Below, in pieces: positions 16,051 through 27,467 of a stretch of DNA of 64,000 nucleotides. The notes beneath the pieces are model-generated. The model saw only the letters and a program-made list of their open reading frames with translations, was not told the origin of the DNA and did no database searches. Within the stretch, counting starts at the first letter, position 1. Each line of letters starts with the position of its first letter. The stretch is from the NCBI RefSeq assembly GCF_035917455.1, contig NZ_CP109078.1:4340001-4404000 (forward strand). The letters are read 5' to 3'. Origin of the DNA: Micromonospora sp. NBC_01796 (GTDB taxonomy: Bacteria > Actinomycetota > Actinomycetes > Mycobacteriales > Micromonosporaceae). The position numbers and the translations under genes were made by a program.

Positions 16051-16074
16051 TAGCGTCCGAACGGTCGTACGCTA
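16051..16074. promoter_or_regulatory. TetR operator between plsC-like gene and tetR
   Basis: A 24-bp imperfect palindrome with ends TAGCGT and ACGCTA and inner CGA/TCG matches, in the 78-bp divergent spacer. A further partial inverted match, ACTATAGCG (16048) and CGCTATAGTG (16089), surrounds it. It is the obvious target of the adjacent TetR regulator. Confidence 0.78.
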
Positions 16075-16095
16075 AAGGGGTCGCTGATCGCTATA

Positions 16096-16773
16096 GTGAG
16101 CGCCGTGAGCCCGCGTCGATCCAGCACCGAAGCCGGTCGAACCCGCGCCGCAATCCTGGCCCGTGGCGTGGCGGTCGCCTCGGTCGAGGGCCTGGAAGGA
16201 CTCACCATCGGTCGGCTCGCGACCGACCTCGGGCTGAGCAAGTCCGGGCTGCTGGGCCACTTCGGCTCCAAGGAGTCCCTCCAGCTGGCGGTCGTCGACA
16301 CGGCCGCGGAAATCTTCTTCCGCGAGACAGCCGACCACGCCATCGGTGCCGCACCGGGGCTGCCGCGTCTGCGTGCCATGTGCGAGGCGTGGATTTCCCA
16401 CCTGGAGCGCGAGGTGTTTCCGGGAGGCTGCTTCTTCACCGCCGCCGCCAGCGAGTACGACGACCGCAACGGTCCCGTACGCGACGCCGTCGCCGGGCTC
16501 GTCGGGCTGTGGGAACGCGACCTGCGTCTACACGTACGCCTGGCGGTGGAGACGGGTGATCTGCCCGCCGGCACCGACCCGGACCAGGTGGTGTTCGAAC
16601 TGGTCGGTCAGATGCTCGCGCTCAACCACACCCTCCGGCTGCACCGGGACCGGGGCGGGTTCGCCCGCGCCCGCCGGGCGATGGCCCGGCTGCTCGGTCA
16701 ACCCGAAGCCACCATCGCCGCGCCCTCGCCCGATGCGGCGCATCCCGGCCGTACGCCGGTCGCCTCCGCCTGA
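16096..16773 (+). CDS. TetR/AcrR family regulator (TetR_C_6/YcdC-like)
   Basis: A 225-residue regulator. The N-terminal HTH reads RTRAAILARGVAVASVEGLE and IGRLATDLGLSKSGLLGHFG (about 15-62). The C-terminal domain, with WISHLEREVFPGGCFFTAAASEYDDR, is typical of the family whose ligand pocket is near the conserved GGCF. It diverges from the acyltransferase gene and probably represses it. Start GTG 16096; GTG 16105 is equally possible. A hairpin repeat follows 90 bp after the stop. Confidence 0.9.
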   Translation: MSAVSPRRSSTEAGRTRAAILARGVAVASVEGLEGLTIGRLATDLGLSKSGLLGHFGSKESLQLAVVDTAAEIFFRETADHAIGAAPGLPRLRAMCEAWISHLEREVFPGGCFFTAAASEYDDRNGPVRDAVAGLVGLWERDLRLHVRLAVETGDLPAGTDPDQVVFELVGQMLALNHTLRLHRDRGGFARARRAMARLLGQPEATIAAPSPDAAHPGRTPVASA

Positions 16774-16864
16774 CGACCCGAAACGTCCCAGCCACTCCAG
16801 GACTCCGCCCCGAACCCCACCCCCGGCACCCGGGACCCGCCCCCCGAAACCTCGCACCGAACAC

Positions 16865-16916
16865 TTTCAGTGAATGAGTGGTTATGCCGTCGTGGATAGC
16901 CCCTCTTTCTCTACAT
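16865..16916. repeat. Degenerate copy of the 21-10-21 inverted-repeat element
   Basis: Left arm at 16865-16885 (TTTCAGTGAATGAGTGG...), 10-base loop GCCGTCGTGG, right arm starting ATAGCCCCTC at 16896. The same architecture and loop length as the perfect copy at 52210, and nearly the same sequence as the copy at 10318. It sits at the left edge of the third duplicated block and may terminate tetR transcription. Confidence 0.65.
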
Positions 16917-16939
16917 GAGGGTGGACGCCTGCGTCGGGT

Positions 16940-17163
16940 GTCGGGTGTGCGAGGTTTTTGGGCTTGATCAACTCTCGTTGGGGGGGCCGTTCGCGGAATG
17001 CCGGCGGGCCCGGGGCGGTTATACATCGCGTACGACCGGAGCAGCGCCGGGGCAGTGATCGCCTCGCCTCGTGTGTGCTGTGGCCTCGTACTTCTTTCCC
17101 CGAGCGCCAGCGCCTCCCCCTGTAGGCGCGCGTCGGGTACCCCCGATTGGAAGGTGAACCATC
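16940..17163 (+). promoter_or_regulatory. Conserved promoter/5' leader of secreted lysozyme-like gene, copy 3
   Basis: Nearly identical to the other two leaders. It has the GGCTTGATCAACTC motif, a GC-rich palindromic stretch, a TATACAT -10-like box at 17020 (144 bp before the start codon) and GGAAGGTG before GTG 17164. The upstream part resembles copy 1, while the final ~70 bases are the same as copy 2. Confidence 0.6.
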
Positions 17164-17790
17164 GTGAAGACGACTTTCACCGGTATTACCAAGACTTCGT
17201 TCGTTCGTAAGACTGCTCTGGGTGTTGCCAGCCTGGCGTTTGTTGGTGGCGCGGTGGCGGGGCCTGTGGGTCACGCGTTCGCGTCCCCGGCCGAGCACAC
17301 GGCCCCGGCGATGACCACGGTCGCACAGGTCACGGCCGACAAGCCGGGCATGGACAAGCTCATCCCGCACGGTACTCAGGGTGCCCAGTCGAGCATTGAC
17401 CTGAGCAAGGACCAGCTTGCTAACGCCAAGGCCATCACGGAGACGGCGAAGAAGTTGGGTATGGGTGAGCGTGGTGCCGTGATCGCGGTTGCTACCTCGA
17501 TGCAGGAGTCGAAGCTGGAGAACCTGGGTCATCTGGGTGACATGAACGACCACGACTCGCTGGGTCTGTTCCAGCAGCGGCCCAGCTCGGGTTGGGGTAC
17601 GCCTGAGCAGATCACCGACCCGACCTACGCCTCGACCGCCTTCCTGAGCAACCTGAAGCAGGTTGACGGGTGGCAGGACATGCCGCTGACCGACGCGGCG
17701 CAGAAGGTTCAGGTGTCGGCGTTCCCGGATGCGTACGCGCAGTGGGAGAACCAGGCCGCGCACATCGTGCAGGACGTCTGGACCAAGTAA
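17164..17790 (+). CDS. Secreted lysozyme-like protein, paralogue 3 of 3
   Basis: A 208-residue exported protein that differs from paralogue 1 at only three positions (E10K in GITKTS, A to T in AEHTAP, A to G in KPGMDK). Signal peptide, putative catalytic MQESKLEN, LGLFQQRPSSGWG and AFPDAYAQWE are unchanged. The gene has its own conserved leader and a terminator like that of copy 2. The near-identity at DNA level points to recent duplication or gene conversion. Confidence 0.8.
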   Translation: MKTTFTGITKTSFVRKTALGVASLAFVGGAVAGPVGHAFASPAEHTAPAMTTVAQVTADKPGMDKLIPHGTQGAQSSIDLSKDQLANAKAITETAKKLGMGERGAVIAVATSMQESKLENLGHLGDMNDHDSLGLFQQRPSSGWGTPEQITDPTYASTAFLSNLKQVDGWQDMPLTDAAQKVQVSAFPDAYAQWENQAAHIVQDVWTK

Positions 17791-17814
17791 GCAAGTACGA
17801 ACAGCGAAAACGGA

Positions 17815-17849
17815 AGCCGGGTCCCCGTCACGGGGGCCCGGCTCTTCGC
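17815..17849 (+). terminator. Rho-independent terminator after copy 3
   Basis: The same AGCCGGG...CCCGGCT hairpin as at 14558, followed by CTTC instead of a clean T run. It separates the secreted-protein gene from the histidine kinase gene. Confidence 0.82.
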
Positions 17850-17911
17850 GTACCCGCAATCATGGGGTCGTGTCCTGGACGGCGGACAGGCCGCCGGACA
17901 TACTCGGCGGC

Positions 17912-19081
17912 GTGTGCCGGTCCCGTGCCATCGTGGTCGACGCGGCGTTCGCCGGAGCGATCTTCGCGGCCTGCGTTCCACCGTTGCTGGTCAACAACTC
18001 ACCCTGGTGGGGTTACCCGTTGGCGGCCGGCACATCGTTGCCGCTGATCTGGCGTCGGCGGGTGCCGTTCGTGGTGGGGGTCGTCGTCGGTGTGGCGGCG
18101 ATCGGGTACGCACGGGTGCCGGAGATGCCGCAGGCGATGCCGTACGCCGTGCTCGTCGCCACCTACACGATCGCCGAGCGCGGTACGCGTTGGCAACGGT
18201 GGACCACCCTGGTCGCCGGCCCGCTCGGTGTGCTCGCCTCGACCAACTCCCTGCCGGACGCGTTGTTCAGTTACCAGTTCCCGATCCTGTTGAGCCTGAG
18301 CGCGTACGGCCTGGGAGCCGCCGCGCGAACCCGGCGCCGCTACGCCGAGGTGCTGGAGGACCGGGCCCGTCACCTGGACCGCGCCCGCGATGCCGAGACA
18401 CGGCAGGCTGCGGCGGCCGAGCGGGAGCGGATCGCCCGCGAGATGCACGACATCCTGGCGCACGCGGTGAGCCTGATGGTCGTGCAGGCAGAGGCGGGGC
18501 CGGTGGTGGTCCGCTCCGACCCGGCGCGGGCGGAGGCCGCGTTCGAGGCGATCGGGCAGGCGGGCCGGCGTGCGATGACCCAACTGCGCTGGTTGCTGCG
18601 CGGTGTGGGCGATCCGGTGGACGGGGAGTCGCGGCCGTGCATCGCGAACGTGCCCAGGTTGGCGGGCGAGGTCGGCCGGACCGGGCTCGCGGTGTCGCTC
18701 ACCGTCGCAGGTGAGGCCCGCCAGGTGTCCACCGAGGTGGACGTCGCCGCGTACCGGATCGTCCAGGAGGCCCTCACCAACGCGCTGCGGCACGCGGACG
18801 CGACCACCGTGTCGATCCGCCTGCTGTGGGGGGCCGGGGACGTCGAGGTGATGGTCGCCGACGACGGCCACGGGCTGTCGGTGCCGTCGGGCCGGCGGCC
18901 CGACGTGGCCGCCACCGGCCGGGGACTGGCCGGCATCAGCGTGCGGGCGGCGGCCTGCGGTGGCGTCGCGACGACCGGTCCCGGTCCGGGCGGGCGTGGT
19001 TTCACCGTGTACGCCAAACTGCCGGCACCGGTCGTGCCGGACCCGGTGGTGCGAAAGCCGAGGGTGGAGGCGCAGACGTGA
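17912..19081 (+). CDS. Sensor histidine kinase (NarL/DesK-type, HisKA_3)
   Basis: A 389-residue kinase. About five hydrophobic segments occur in residues 5-140 with very short loops, so the signal is probably sensed in the membrane. The HisKA_3 dimerisation helix has EMHDILAHAVSLMV with His179 as phosphate acceptor. The HATPase (about 285-375) has ALTNALRHADAT and VADDGHGLSV. The gene overlaps its response regulator by 4 bp (GTGA). I chose GTG 17912 because the first TM follows directly; GTG 17870 would add 14 residues. The signal and target genes are unknown; the Lnt-like gene downstream is a possible target. Confidence 0.9.
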   Translation: MCRSRAIVVDAAFAGAIFAACVPPLLVNNSPWWGYPLAAGTSLPLIWRRRVPFVVGVVVGVAAIGYARVPEMPQAMPYAVLVATYTIAERGTRWQRWTTLVAGPLGVLASTNSLPDALFSYQFPILLSLSAYGLGAAARTRRRYAEVLEDRARHLDRARDAETRQAAAAERERIAREMHDILAHAVSLMVVQAEAGPVVVRSDPARAEAAFEAIGQAGRRAMTQLRWLLRGVGDPVDGESRPCIANVPRLAGEVGRTGLAVSLTVAGEARQVSTEVDVAAYRIVQEALTNALRHADATTVSIRLLWGAGDVEVMVADDGHGLSVPSGRRPDVAATGRGLAGISVRAAACGGVATTGPGPGGRGFTVYAKLPAPVVPDPVVRKPRVEAQT

Positions 19082-19731
19082 GCATGATCCGGGTGGTGGT
19101 CGCCGACGACCAGGAACTGGTCCGGAGCGGGTTCGCGATGATCCTCGACGCGCAGCCGGACATGGAGGTGGTCGCCGAGGTCGGCGACGGGACGGCGGCG
19201 GTGGCGGCGGCGCGACTGCACCGGGCAGACGTGGTGCTGATGGACATCCGGATGCCGGGCATCGGTGGCATCGCGGCGACCCGGCGGGTGTGTACGGAAA
19301 CCTCCGCCCAGGTGGTCGTGCTGACCACCTACGACATCGACGAGTACGTCTACGACGCGCTGCGGGCCGGCGCCAGCGGCTTCCTGCTCAAGGACCTCCG
19401 CCGGGACGACCTCGTCCACGCCGTCCGGGTGGTGGCCGGCGGGGAGGCGTTGCTGGCGCCCTCGGTCACCCGACGTCTGATCGCCGACGTGGTCCGGACC
19501 CGGGGCCGACCGACACCCGCGAACGCCCTGGACGTGCTCACCGCCCGCGAGCGGGAAACCCTGGTCCTGCTCACCCGGGGGCTGTCGAACGCGGAGATCG
19601 CCGCCGTCCTGACGGTCAGCGAGAGCACCGTGAAGAGCCACGTCAGCAGTGTGTTGATGAAGCTCGGACTGCGCGACCGGGTGCAGGCGGTCATCCGTGC
19701 GTACGAGACGGGACTGGTTTCTCCGTCCTAG
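19078..19731 (+). CDS. NarL/FixJ-family response regulator
   Basis: A 217-residue two-domain regulator. The receiver domain (1-120) has the acidic pair Asp10-Asp11, phospho-acceptor Asp56 in VVLMDIRMPG, and Lys105. The LuxR-type HTH (about 150-205) reads LTARERETLVLLTRGLSNAEIAAVL and ESTVKSHVSSVLMKL. It is translated from a GTG that overlaps the kinase stop (GTGA), so the pair forms one functional two-component system. Confidence 0.94.
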   Translation: MSMIRVVVADDQELVRSGFAMILDAQPDMEVVAEVGDGTAAVAAARLHRADVVLMDIRMPGIGGIAATRRVCTETSAQVVVLTTYDIDEYVYDALRAGASGFLLKDLRRDDLVHAVRVVAGGEALLAPSVTRRLIADVVRTRGRPTPANALDVLTARERETLVLLTRGLSNAEIAAVLTVSESTVKSHVSSVLMKLGLRDRVQAVIRAYETGLVSPS

Positions 19732-19797
19732 GACCAGTGCGCCGATTGGCTCTCGCCGGCGATTCGCCGTGGCCGTCCGGCAAGGAGCATCGGAGCC

Positions 19798-21192
19798 ATG
19801 ATTCGACGCTGCCTCGCCGCCTTCCTGCTCTCCGCCGTGCTGTTCTGGTTGGGCACCGGATTGGCACCGATCCCGTGGCTGACCTGGCTGGCGCCGTTGC
19901 CGGTGCTGCTGCTGGCGGCGCGCGTACCGGCGCGGACCGCCGCCCTGGTGGCCTTCGGGGCCTGGTTGTTCGGTGGCCTGAACCTGTGGAGCTACCTGTA
20001 CGGCAGCATCGGGCTGCCCGGACCGGTGCTGGCCGGCTACCTGATCGGGTTGGCGCTGCTGTTCCCGTTGGCGGTGCTGCTGTGGCGTGCGTTGGTGGTG
20101 CGTGGTCGGTATCTCCTGGCGGTCGTGGCGATGCCGGCGGCGTGGTCGGGCGCCGAGTACCTGGTCTCGCTGGTCTCACCCGCCGGTGCGTTCTGGAGTG
20201 TCGCGTACACCCAGACCGATGTGGCTCCGGTGCGCGGGATCGCCGCCGTGACCGGCATGTGGGGCATCAGTTTCCTGGTCATGGGCGCGTCCACCACGGC
20301 CGCGGTGGCGTTCGCCCCCGGGGTACGCCAGCGGCTGCCGATCGCCGGCCTCGGGCTGGCGTTCGCCACCGTGCTGCTCGCCTGCGGCCTCTGGCCCGCC
20401 CCGACGGAGCCGGGACCGACCGTGGCGCTCCTCGCCATCGAGCAGAGCGTGGATTCGCTACCGGTCGACTCGGTCGAGGGGGACCGACTGCTGGCACGGT
20501 ACGCCGATCAGGTGCGGGCCGCCGGTACGGAGGTGGCGGTGCTGCCGGAGAAGGTGTTCGCGGTCGACGACCTGCCCGCGTTCACGGCGCGGTTGGCGCC
20601 GGTGGCGGTGCAGAGCCGGACCGATGTTGTCGTCGGCCTGGTGCACGACGGCTACAACTCCGCCATGCTGTTTCCCGCCGACGGCACCACCCCGACGATC
20701 TACCACAAGCAGCATCTCGTCCCCGGGCTGGAGGATCACCTGCGGGCCGGCCGGTCGAGTGTGATCGTCGACGGTCGGGGGCTCGTGGTCTGCAAGGATC
20801 TCGACTATCCGACGGTGGGGCGCGAGTACGCCCGGCGGGGTGCCCGGTTGGTGCTCGTACCCGCGTTGGACTTCGACCGGGACGCCTGGCTGCACTCGCG
20901 GATGGCGATCATGCGAGGGGTGGAGAGCGGCTTCGTGGTCGCCCGGAGCGCCGATCAGGGTTACCGCACCCTCAGCGACGCCCGGGGCGAGGTGGTGCTC
21001 GGCGACCGGGCGCCGCTGCCGGTCGGACCGACGCCGTACGCCCGGCTCGGTGACTGGTTCGCCTGGATGTGCCTGCTCGTGGCGCTGGCCACGCTCACGC
21101 GGGTCGTACGTCCGGCCGGGGCGACGGGCACGACCGCCGCGACCGTCGGGTACGACCGACCGGCCGGTGTCGGGGTCAGACCGCGACGATGA
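19798..21192 (+). CDS. Apolipoprotein N-acyltransferase-like protein (carbon-nitrogen hydrolase fold)
   Basis: A 464-residue membrane protein with the layout of Lnt: about six TM segments in residues 5-200, an extracytoplasmic nitrilase-like domain at 205-420, and a final TM at about 430-445. The Glu-Lys-Cys triad is present as Glu251 (LPEKVF), Lys304 (YHKQHLVPG) and Cys332 (VVCKDLDYP). Lnt adds the third acyl chain to lipoproteins; in actinomycetes several paralogues exist, so acyl transfer to another substrate is possible. The gene is 66 bp downstream of the response regulator and overlaps treZ by 17 bp tail to tail. Confidence 0.85.
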   Translation: MIRRCLAAFLLSAVLFWLGTGLAPIPWLTWLAPLPVLLLAARVPARTAALVAFGAWLFGGLNLWSYLYGSIGLPGPVLAGYLIGLALLFPLAVLLWRALVVRGRYLLAVVAMPAAWSGAEYLVSLVSPAGAFWSVAYTQTDVAPVRGIAAVTGMWGISFLVMGASTTAAVAFAPGVRQRLPIAGLGLAFATVLLACGLWPAPTEPGPTVALLAIEQSVDSLPVDSVEGDRLLARYADQVRAAGTEVAVLPEKVFAVDDLPAFTARLAPVAVQSRTDVVVGLVHDGYNSAMLFPADGTTPTIYHKQHLVPGLEDHLRAGRSSVIVDGRGLVVCKDLDYPTVGREYARRGARLVLVPALDFDRDAWLHSRMAIMRGVESGFVVARSADQGYRTLSDARGEVVLGDRAPLPVGPTPYARLGDWFAWMCLLVALATLTRVVRPAGATGTTAATVGYDRPAGVGVRPRR

Positions 21193-22909
21193 CGGCGGAC
21201 TCCGGTGGAAGCTCGACCCCGTTGCGGGTCACGATCGCCCCCGGGCCGGTGGCCAGCAGGACCGTGCGCACCACACTGGCGAGGTCGATCCGTTGCGACT
21301 TGCCGGCCAGGTTCGCCGCGATCACAGACCGGCCCCGGCGGACCACCACGAACCGGTCGCCGTAGCGTGCGTCGACCCGGTCCAGCCGGGGGTCGGACAG
21401 GTCGGGGCGGCTGCGGCGCAGCGCGATCAGCCGACGGTAGAAGTCGAGCATCTCCCGGTGTTCCGGTTTGTCCAACTCGGCCCAGTCGAGCCGGGACCGG
21501 GCGAAGGTCTGCGGGTCCTGCGGGTCCGGCACCTCACCGTCGGACCAGCCGTGGGCGGCGAACTCCCGGCGGCGGCCGGTCGCCACGGCGGCGGCCAACT
21601 CCGGCTCCGGATGGCTGGTGAAGAACTGCCACGGTGTGCTCGCCCCCCACTCCTCGCCCATGAAGAGCATCGGTGTGAACGGGGCGGTGAGCAGCAGGGT
21701 GGCGCCGACCCGTTGCAGGCCGGGGGAGAGCGACGCGGAGAGCCGGTCCCCGGTGGCCCGGTTGCCGATCTGGTCGTGGTTCTGCAGGTACGCGACGAAC
21801 CGGTGCCCCGGCGTCCGGTGCCGGTCGACCGGGCGGCCGTGACTGCGCCCCCGGAAACTCGACCAACCACCGGAGTGGAAGAACGCCCCGGTGAGTACGT
21901 CGGCCACCGACTCCAGCGAACCGAAGTCGGCGTAGTAGCCCTGTTCCTCACCGGTCAGCAGGGTGTGCAGCGCGTGGTGGGCGTCGTCGTTCCACTGCGC
22001 GTGCAGGCCGAACCCGCCCGCCTCCCGAGGGGTGATCAGCCGGGGGTCGTTCAGGTCCGACTCGGCGATCAGCGACAGCGGTCGGCCGACGTGGGTGGAG
22101 AGCGCCTCGACCTCGGTCGCCAACTCCTCCAGCAGCGGAATCGCCCGCTGGTCACGCAGGGCGTGTACGGCGTCCAGGCGCAGCCCGTCGAGGTGGTAGT
22201 CGCGCAGCCACATGATGACGCTGTCGACGATGTAGCGGCGTACCTCGTCGGAGTGGGGGCCGTCGAGGTTGACCGAACGCCCCCAGGTGTTGCTCGTCTC
22301 GGCCAGGTACGGGCCGAACAGCGGTGCGTACGCCCCCGAGGGACCGAAGTGGTTGTAGACGACGTCGAGGATCACCCCGAGGCCACGTGCGTGGGCCGCG
22401 TCGACCAGCCGTTTCAGCCCGTCCGGCCCACCGTAGCCATGGTGCGGGGCGAACCAGCAGACCCCGTCGTACCCCCAGTTGTGCTCGCCGTTGAAGGCGT
22501 TCACCGGGAGCAGTTCGATCAGGTCGACCCCGAGTTCGACCAGGTGGTCCAGCTTCTCGATGGCGGAGTCGAAGGTCCCCTCCGGGGTGAAGGTGCCGAC
22601 GTGCAACTCGTACAGCACCCCGCCGGGCAGTTGCCGTCCGGTCCACCGCTGGTCCGACCACGCGTACGCAGAGTGGTCGTAGACCCGGCTGCACCCGTGC
22701 ACCCCCTCGGGCTGCCAGGCCGACCGTGGATCGGGCAGCGCCCGGTTGTCGTCGTCGAGCAGGTACGCGTAGTCGGTGCCCGGTCCGGCGGTCGGTACGT
22801 CGACCCGCCACCAGCCGTCCGGGTCGGCCACCATCTCGTGGTCACCGGCTCCGACCAGGCGCAGACGTACGCGGACCGCTTCCGGTGCCCAGACCGTGAA
22901 CTCGGTCAT
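21176..22909 (-). CDS. treZ: Malto-oligosyltrehalose trehalohydrolase TreZ
   Basis: A 577-residue GH13 enzyme that cleaves trehalose from maltooligosyl trehalose. An N-terminal E-set domain (MTEFTVWAPEAVRVRL) precedes the catalytic barrel with DVVYNHFGPSGAY, DGLRLDAVHAL (nucleophile Asp), LIAESDLNDP (acid/base Glu) and QNHDQIGNRA. It is the last gene of treX-treY-treZ, overlapping treY by 4 bp (ATGA), and works directly on the product of TreY. All expected catalytic residues are present. Confidence 0.96.
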   Translation of the reverse strand: MTEFTVWAPEAVRVRLRLVGAGDHEMVADPDGWWRVDVPTAGPGTDYAYLLDDDNRALPDPRSAWQPEGVHGCSRVYDHSAYAWSDQRWTGRQLPGGVLYELHVGTFTPEGTFDSAIEKLDHLVELGVDLIELLPVNAFNGEHNWGYDGVCWFAPHHGYGGPDGLKRLVDAAHARGLGVILDVVYNHFGPSGAYAPLFGPYLAETSNTWGRSVNLDGPHSDEVRRYIVDSVIMWLRDYHLDGLRLDAVHALRDQRAIPLLEELATEVEALSTHVGRPLSLIAESDLNDPRLITPREAGGFGLHAQWNDDAHHALHTLLTGEEQGYYADFGSLESVADVLTGAFFHSGGWSSFRGRSHGRPVDRHRTPGHRFVAYLQNHDQIGNRATGDRLSASLSPGLQRVGATLLLTAPFTPMLFMGEEWGASTPWQFFTSHPEPELAAAVATGRRREFAAHGWSDGEVPDPQDPQTFARSRLDWAELDKPEHREMLDFYRRLIALRRSRPDLSDPRLDRVDARYGDRFVVVRRGRSVIAANLAGKSQRIDLASVVRTVLLATGPGAIVTRNGVELPPESAVIVAV

Positions 22910-25215
22910 GATGTCTCCACGGGCTCGCTTCGGGTGAGCAGTGCCACCGGGTAGTCGGCCAACAGTTCGGCCAGGAGGACCCGTCCGCCACTGTAGACGC
23001 GGCCGGTGAACAGCTCGGTTACATGATTAACGGACGGTGACAACCAGGTGCCGCCCCACCCGCCGCCCCGGGCCAGGCCCACCGGCAACCGGGTGGCGAC
23101 CGCGATCACCCCGCCCCGGTCGAACGCGACCGCGTGTTCGGCGGCCGGCCCGTGCACCGGCACCGGGCGGTAACCGGTGAAGAGTTCGGGCCGGTCCCGG
23201 CGCAGGCGCAGGGTACGGGAGACGACCATCAGCTTCGCCGCGCCGCTGGCGTCGACCGGTGGCCGCCAGCCGCCGTCGAGGCGGTCGAGCAGTTCCCGCC
23301 GTACGGCGAAGTCGACCGGGCGCCGGTTGTCCGGGTCGACCAGGGAGTTCTCCCACAGCTCGGTGCCCTGGTAGGTGTCCGGCACCCCCGGCATGGCGAG
23401 CTGCACCAGTTTCTGGCCGAGCGAGTTGGACCAGCCCGCAGGGGTGATCCGGTCCACGAAACCGGTGATCTCGGCGTGCAGGTCGGGGTCGTCGTACATC
23501 CGGTCGACCAGGGCGTGCAGGGCGTTCTCGAAGACCGGGTCCGGGTCGGACCAGCTCGTCGAGGCCGCCGCCTCCCGTGCCGCCTTCTCCGCGTACGCGT
23601 GCAGCCGGTCCCGGTCGATCGGCCAGGCACCGACCGCGGTCTGCCACATCAGGTGCGCCAGACTCGGGTCGGGCAGCGGTTCGCGGGCCATCCAGTCGCG
23701 TACCTGCCGGGCCCAGTCGCGGGGAACCTCGGCGAGTACGGCCAACCGGGCCCGGACGTCCTCCCCGCGTTTCGTGTCATGGGTGGAGAGGGTGGTCATG
23801 CCCGCCGGCCAGTGCGCCTGGCGGTCGGTGGCCGCCCGGTGGAACTCCGCCGGTGACACCCCGAACTGGGCCGGGCTGCCGCCGACCTCGTTGAGCGCCA
23901 CGAACCGGGTCCACCGGTAGTAGGCGGTGTCCTCCACACCCTTCGCCATCACCGCCCCGGTGAACTGCGGGAACCGCAGGGCCAACTCGTCGTCGGGGTC
24001 GCGCAGGTGGGCGGTGATCGCGTCCAGGGTGGTGGTCAGGTCGGGGCGGCGCCGCCCTGCCTCGGACCGGGCCATCGCCAGGTGCCGGGCACCGTGCGGC
24101 GGGTAGCCCCGGTAGACGGGGAAACACGCCGCCAGCTCCGCGAGCGCGGCCCGGGCGGACTCCCGTGGGACCTCCGGCACCAGCAGGGCCAGCCGGTTCA
24201 GCTCGGCGGCGAGCAACGTGGTGGCGACCACCCGCTTGCACCGGTGCATCAGCGACGGCCACGAGGTGGGGCGGCCGGTGAGGGTGGTGTCCAGGACGGT
24301 GAAGTCGCCGGCCGCCACCGGGTCGACGAACAGGCCGCAGATCGCGGCGAGGGACTCGTACCCGGTGGTGCCGTCGACCGGCCAGTCCGGCAACTCCTCG
24401 CCGTACTCCAGGATCTTCTCCACCACGAGCCAGGCGTCCGGCGCGGCGGCCCGGAGCCGGTCGAGGTACCCGGCCGGGTCGCGCAGGCCGTCGGGGTGGT
24501 CGACCCGGATGCCGTCGACGTCGCCCTCGGCGACCCAGCGCAGGATCTCGGCGTGGGTGGCGGCGAACACCTCCGGGTCCTCGACCCGCAACCCGGCCAG
24601 GTCGGAGACGGCGAAGAACCGCCGGTACCCGAGTTCGTTGTCGCCGCGCCGCCAGGAGACCAGCTCGTAGTGCTGCCGGTCGTGGACCTCGCGCGGGGTG
24701 CCGCCGGCGGTGCCGTCGGCGATCGGGTAGCGGTGTTCGTGGTAGCGCAGCTCGCCGTCGGCGAGCTTCAGGTCGGCGAGCGCGTCCGGGGTGTCGGCGA
24801 GGACCGGGAGCAGCAGCCGGGGCCGCGACCAGTCGATGTCGAACCATTTCGCGTACGCCGACGCGCGTCCCCGACGCAGCACGTCCCACCAGGCCGGATT
24901 CGCCACCGGTACGGCGACCCCGGCGTGGTTCGGGACGATGTCCACGACCAGGCCGAGCCCGGCTTCGCGCAGCGCCTGCACGAGTCGCCGCCGACCGGCC
25001 TCGCCGCCGAGTTCCGGGTTCACCGCGCGCGGGTCGACCACGTCGTAACCGTGGGCGGAGCCGGGGGAGGCGGTCAGCAGGGGCGCGCTGTAGAGGTGGG
25101 TGACGCCGAGGTCGGCGAGGTAGCCGGCGAGGCCGGCGGTGTTGTCCAGGTCGAATCCGGGGCGGACCTGCACCCGGTAGGTCGCCGTGATCCGGGGGTA
25201 CGCGCCCGTCGGCAT
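22906..25215 (-). CDS. treY: Maltooligosyl trehalose synthase TreY
   Basis: A 769-residue GH13 enzyme that isomerises the reducing-end alpha-1,4 bond of a maltodextrin to an alpha-1,1 trehalose bond. Recognisable features are ATYRVQVRPGFDLDN at the N-terminus, VDIVPNHAGV, DGIRVDHPDGLRDP with the nucleophile Asp, VVEKILEYGEELP with the acid/base Glu, and STHDTKRGEDVRARL. Length is normal. It is separated from treX by one base and overlaps treZ by 4 bp, so the three are co-translated. Trehalose made this way protects against osmotic and desiccation stress. Confidence 0.96.
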   Translation of the reverse strand: MPTGAYPRITATYRVQVRPGFDLDNTAGLAGYLADLGVTHLYSAPLLTASPGSAHGYDVVDPRAVNPELGGEAGRRRLVQALREAGLGLVVDIVPNHAGVAVPVANPAWWDVLRRGRASAYAKWFDIDWSRPRLLLPVLADTPDALADLKLADGELRYHEHRYPIADGTAGGTPREVHDRQHYELVSWRRGDNELGYRRFFAVSDLAGLRVEDPEVFAATHAEILRWVAEGDVDGIRVDHPDGLRDPAGYLDRLRAAAPDAWLVVEKILEYGEELPDWPVDGTTGYESLAAICGLFVDPVAAGDFTVLDTTLTGRPTSWPSLMHRCKRVVATTLLAAELNRLALLVPEVPRESARAALAELAACFPVYRGYPPHGARHLAMARSEAGRRRPDLTTTLDAITAHLRDPDDELALRFPQFTGAVMAKGVEDTAYYRWTRFVALNEVGGSPAQFGVSPAEFHRAATDRQAHWPAGMTTLSTHDTKRGEDVRARLAVLAEVPRDWARQVRDWMAREPLPDPSLAHLMWQTAVGAWPIDRDRLHAYAEKAAREAAASTSWSDPDPVFENALHALVDRMYDDPDLHAEITGFVDRITPAGWSNSLGQKLVQLAMPGVPDTYQGTELWENSLVDPDNRRPVDFAVRRELLDRLDGGWRPPVDASGAAKLMVVSRTLRLRRDRPELFTGYRPVPVHGPAAEHAVAFDRGGVIAVATRLPVGLARGGGWGGTWLSPSVNHVTELFTGRVYSGGRVLLAELLADYPVALLTRSEPVETS

Positions 25216-25216
25216 G

Positions 25217-27334
<2,118 letters not shown>

Positions 27335-27467
27335 GCTGCTCCTTTGCCCCACGGTCAACGAGGCGACGGGCAGCGGTAGCCCGGCGCGCACGCGGGTAAT
27401 GCCCAGCCGCCGTCCGCGCCAATCCACCCGTTCGCAACACGTGCGGTGAGGAAGCCCTCGCCCCGGG

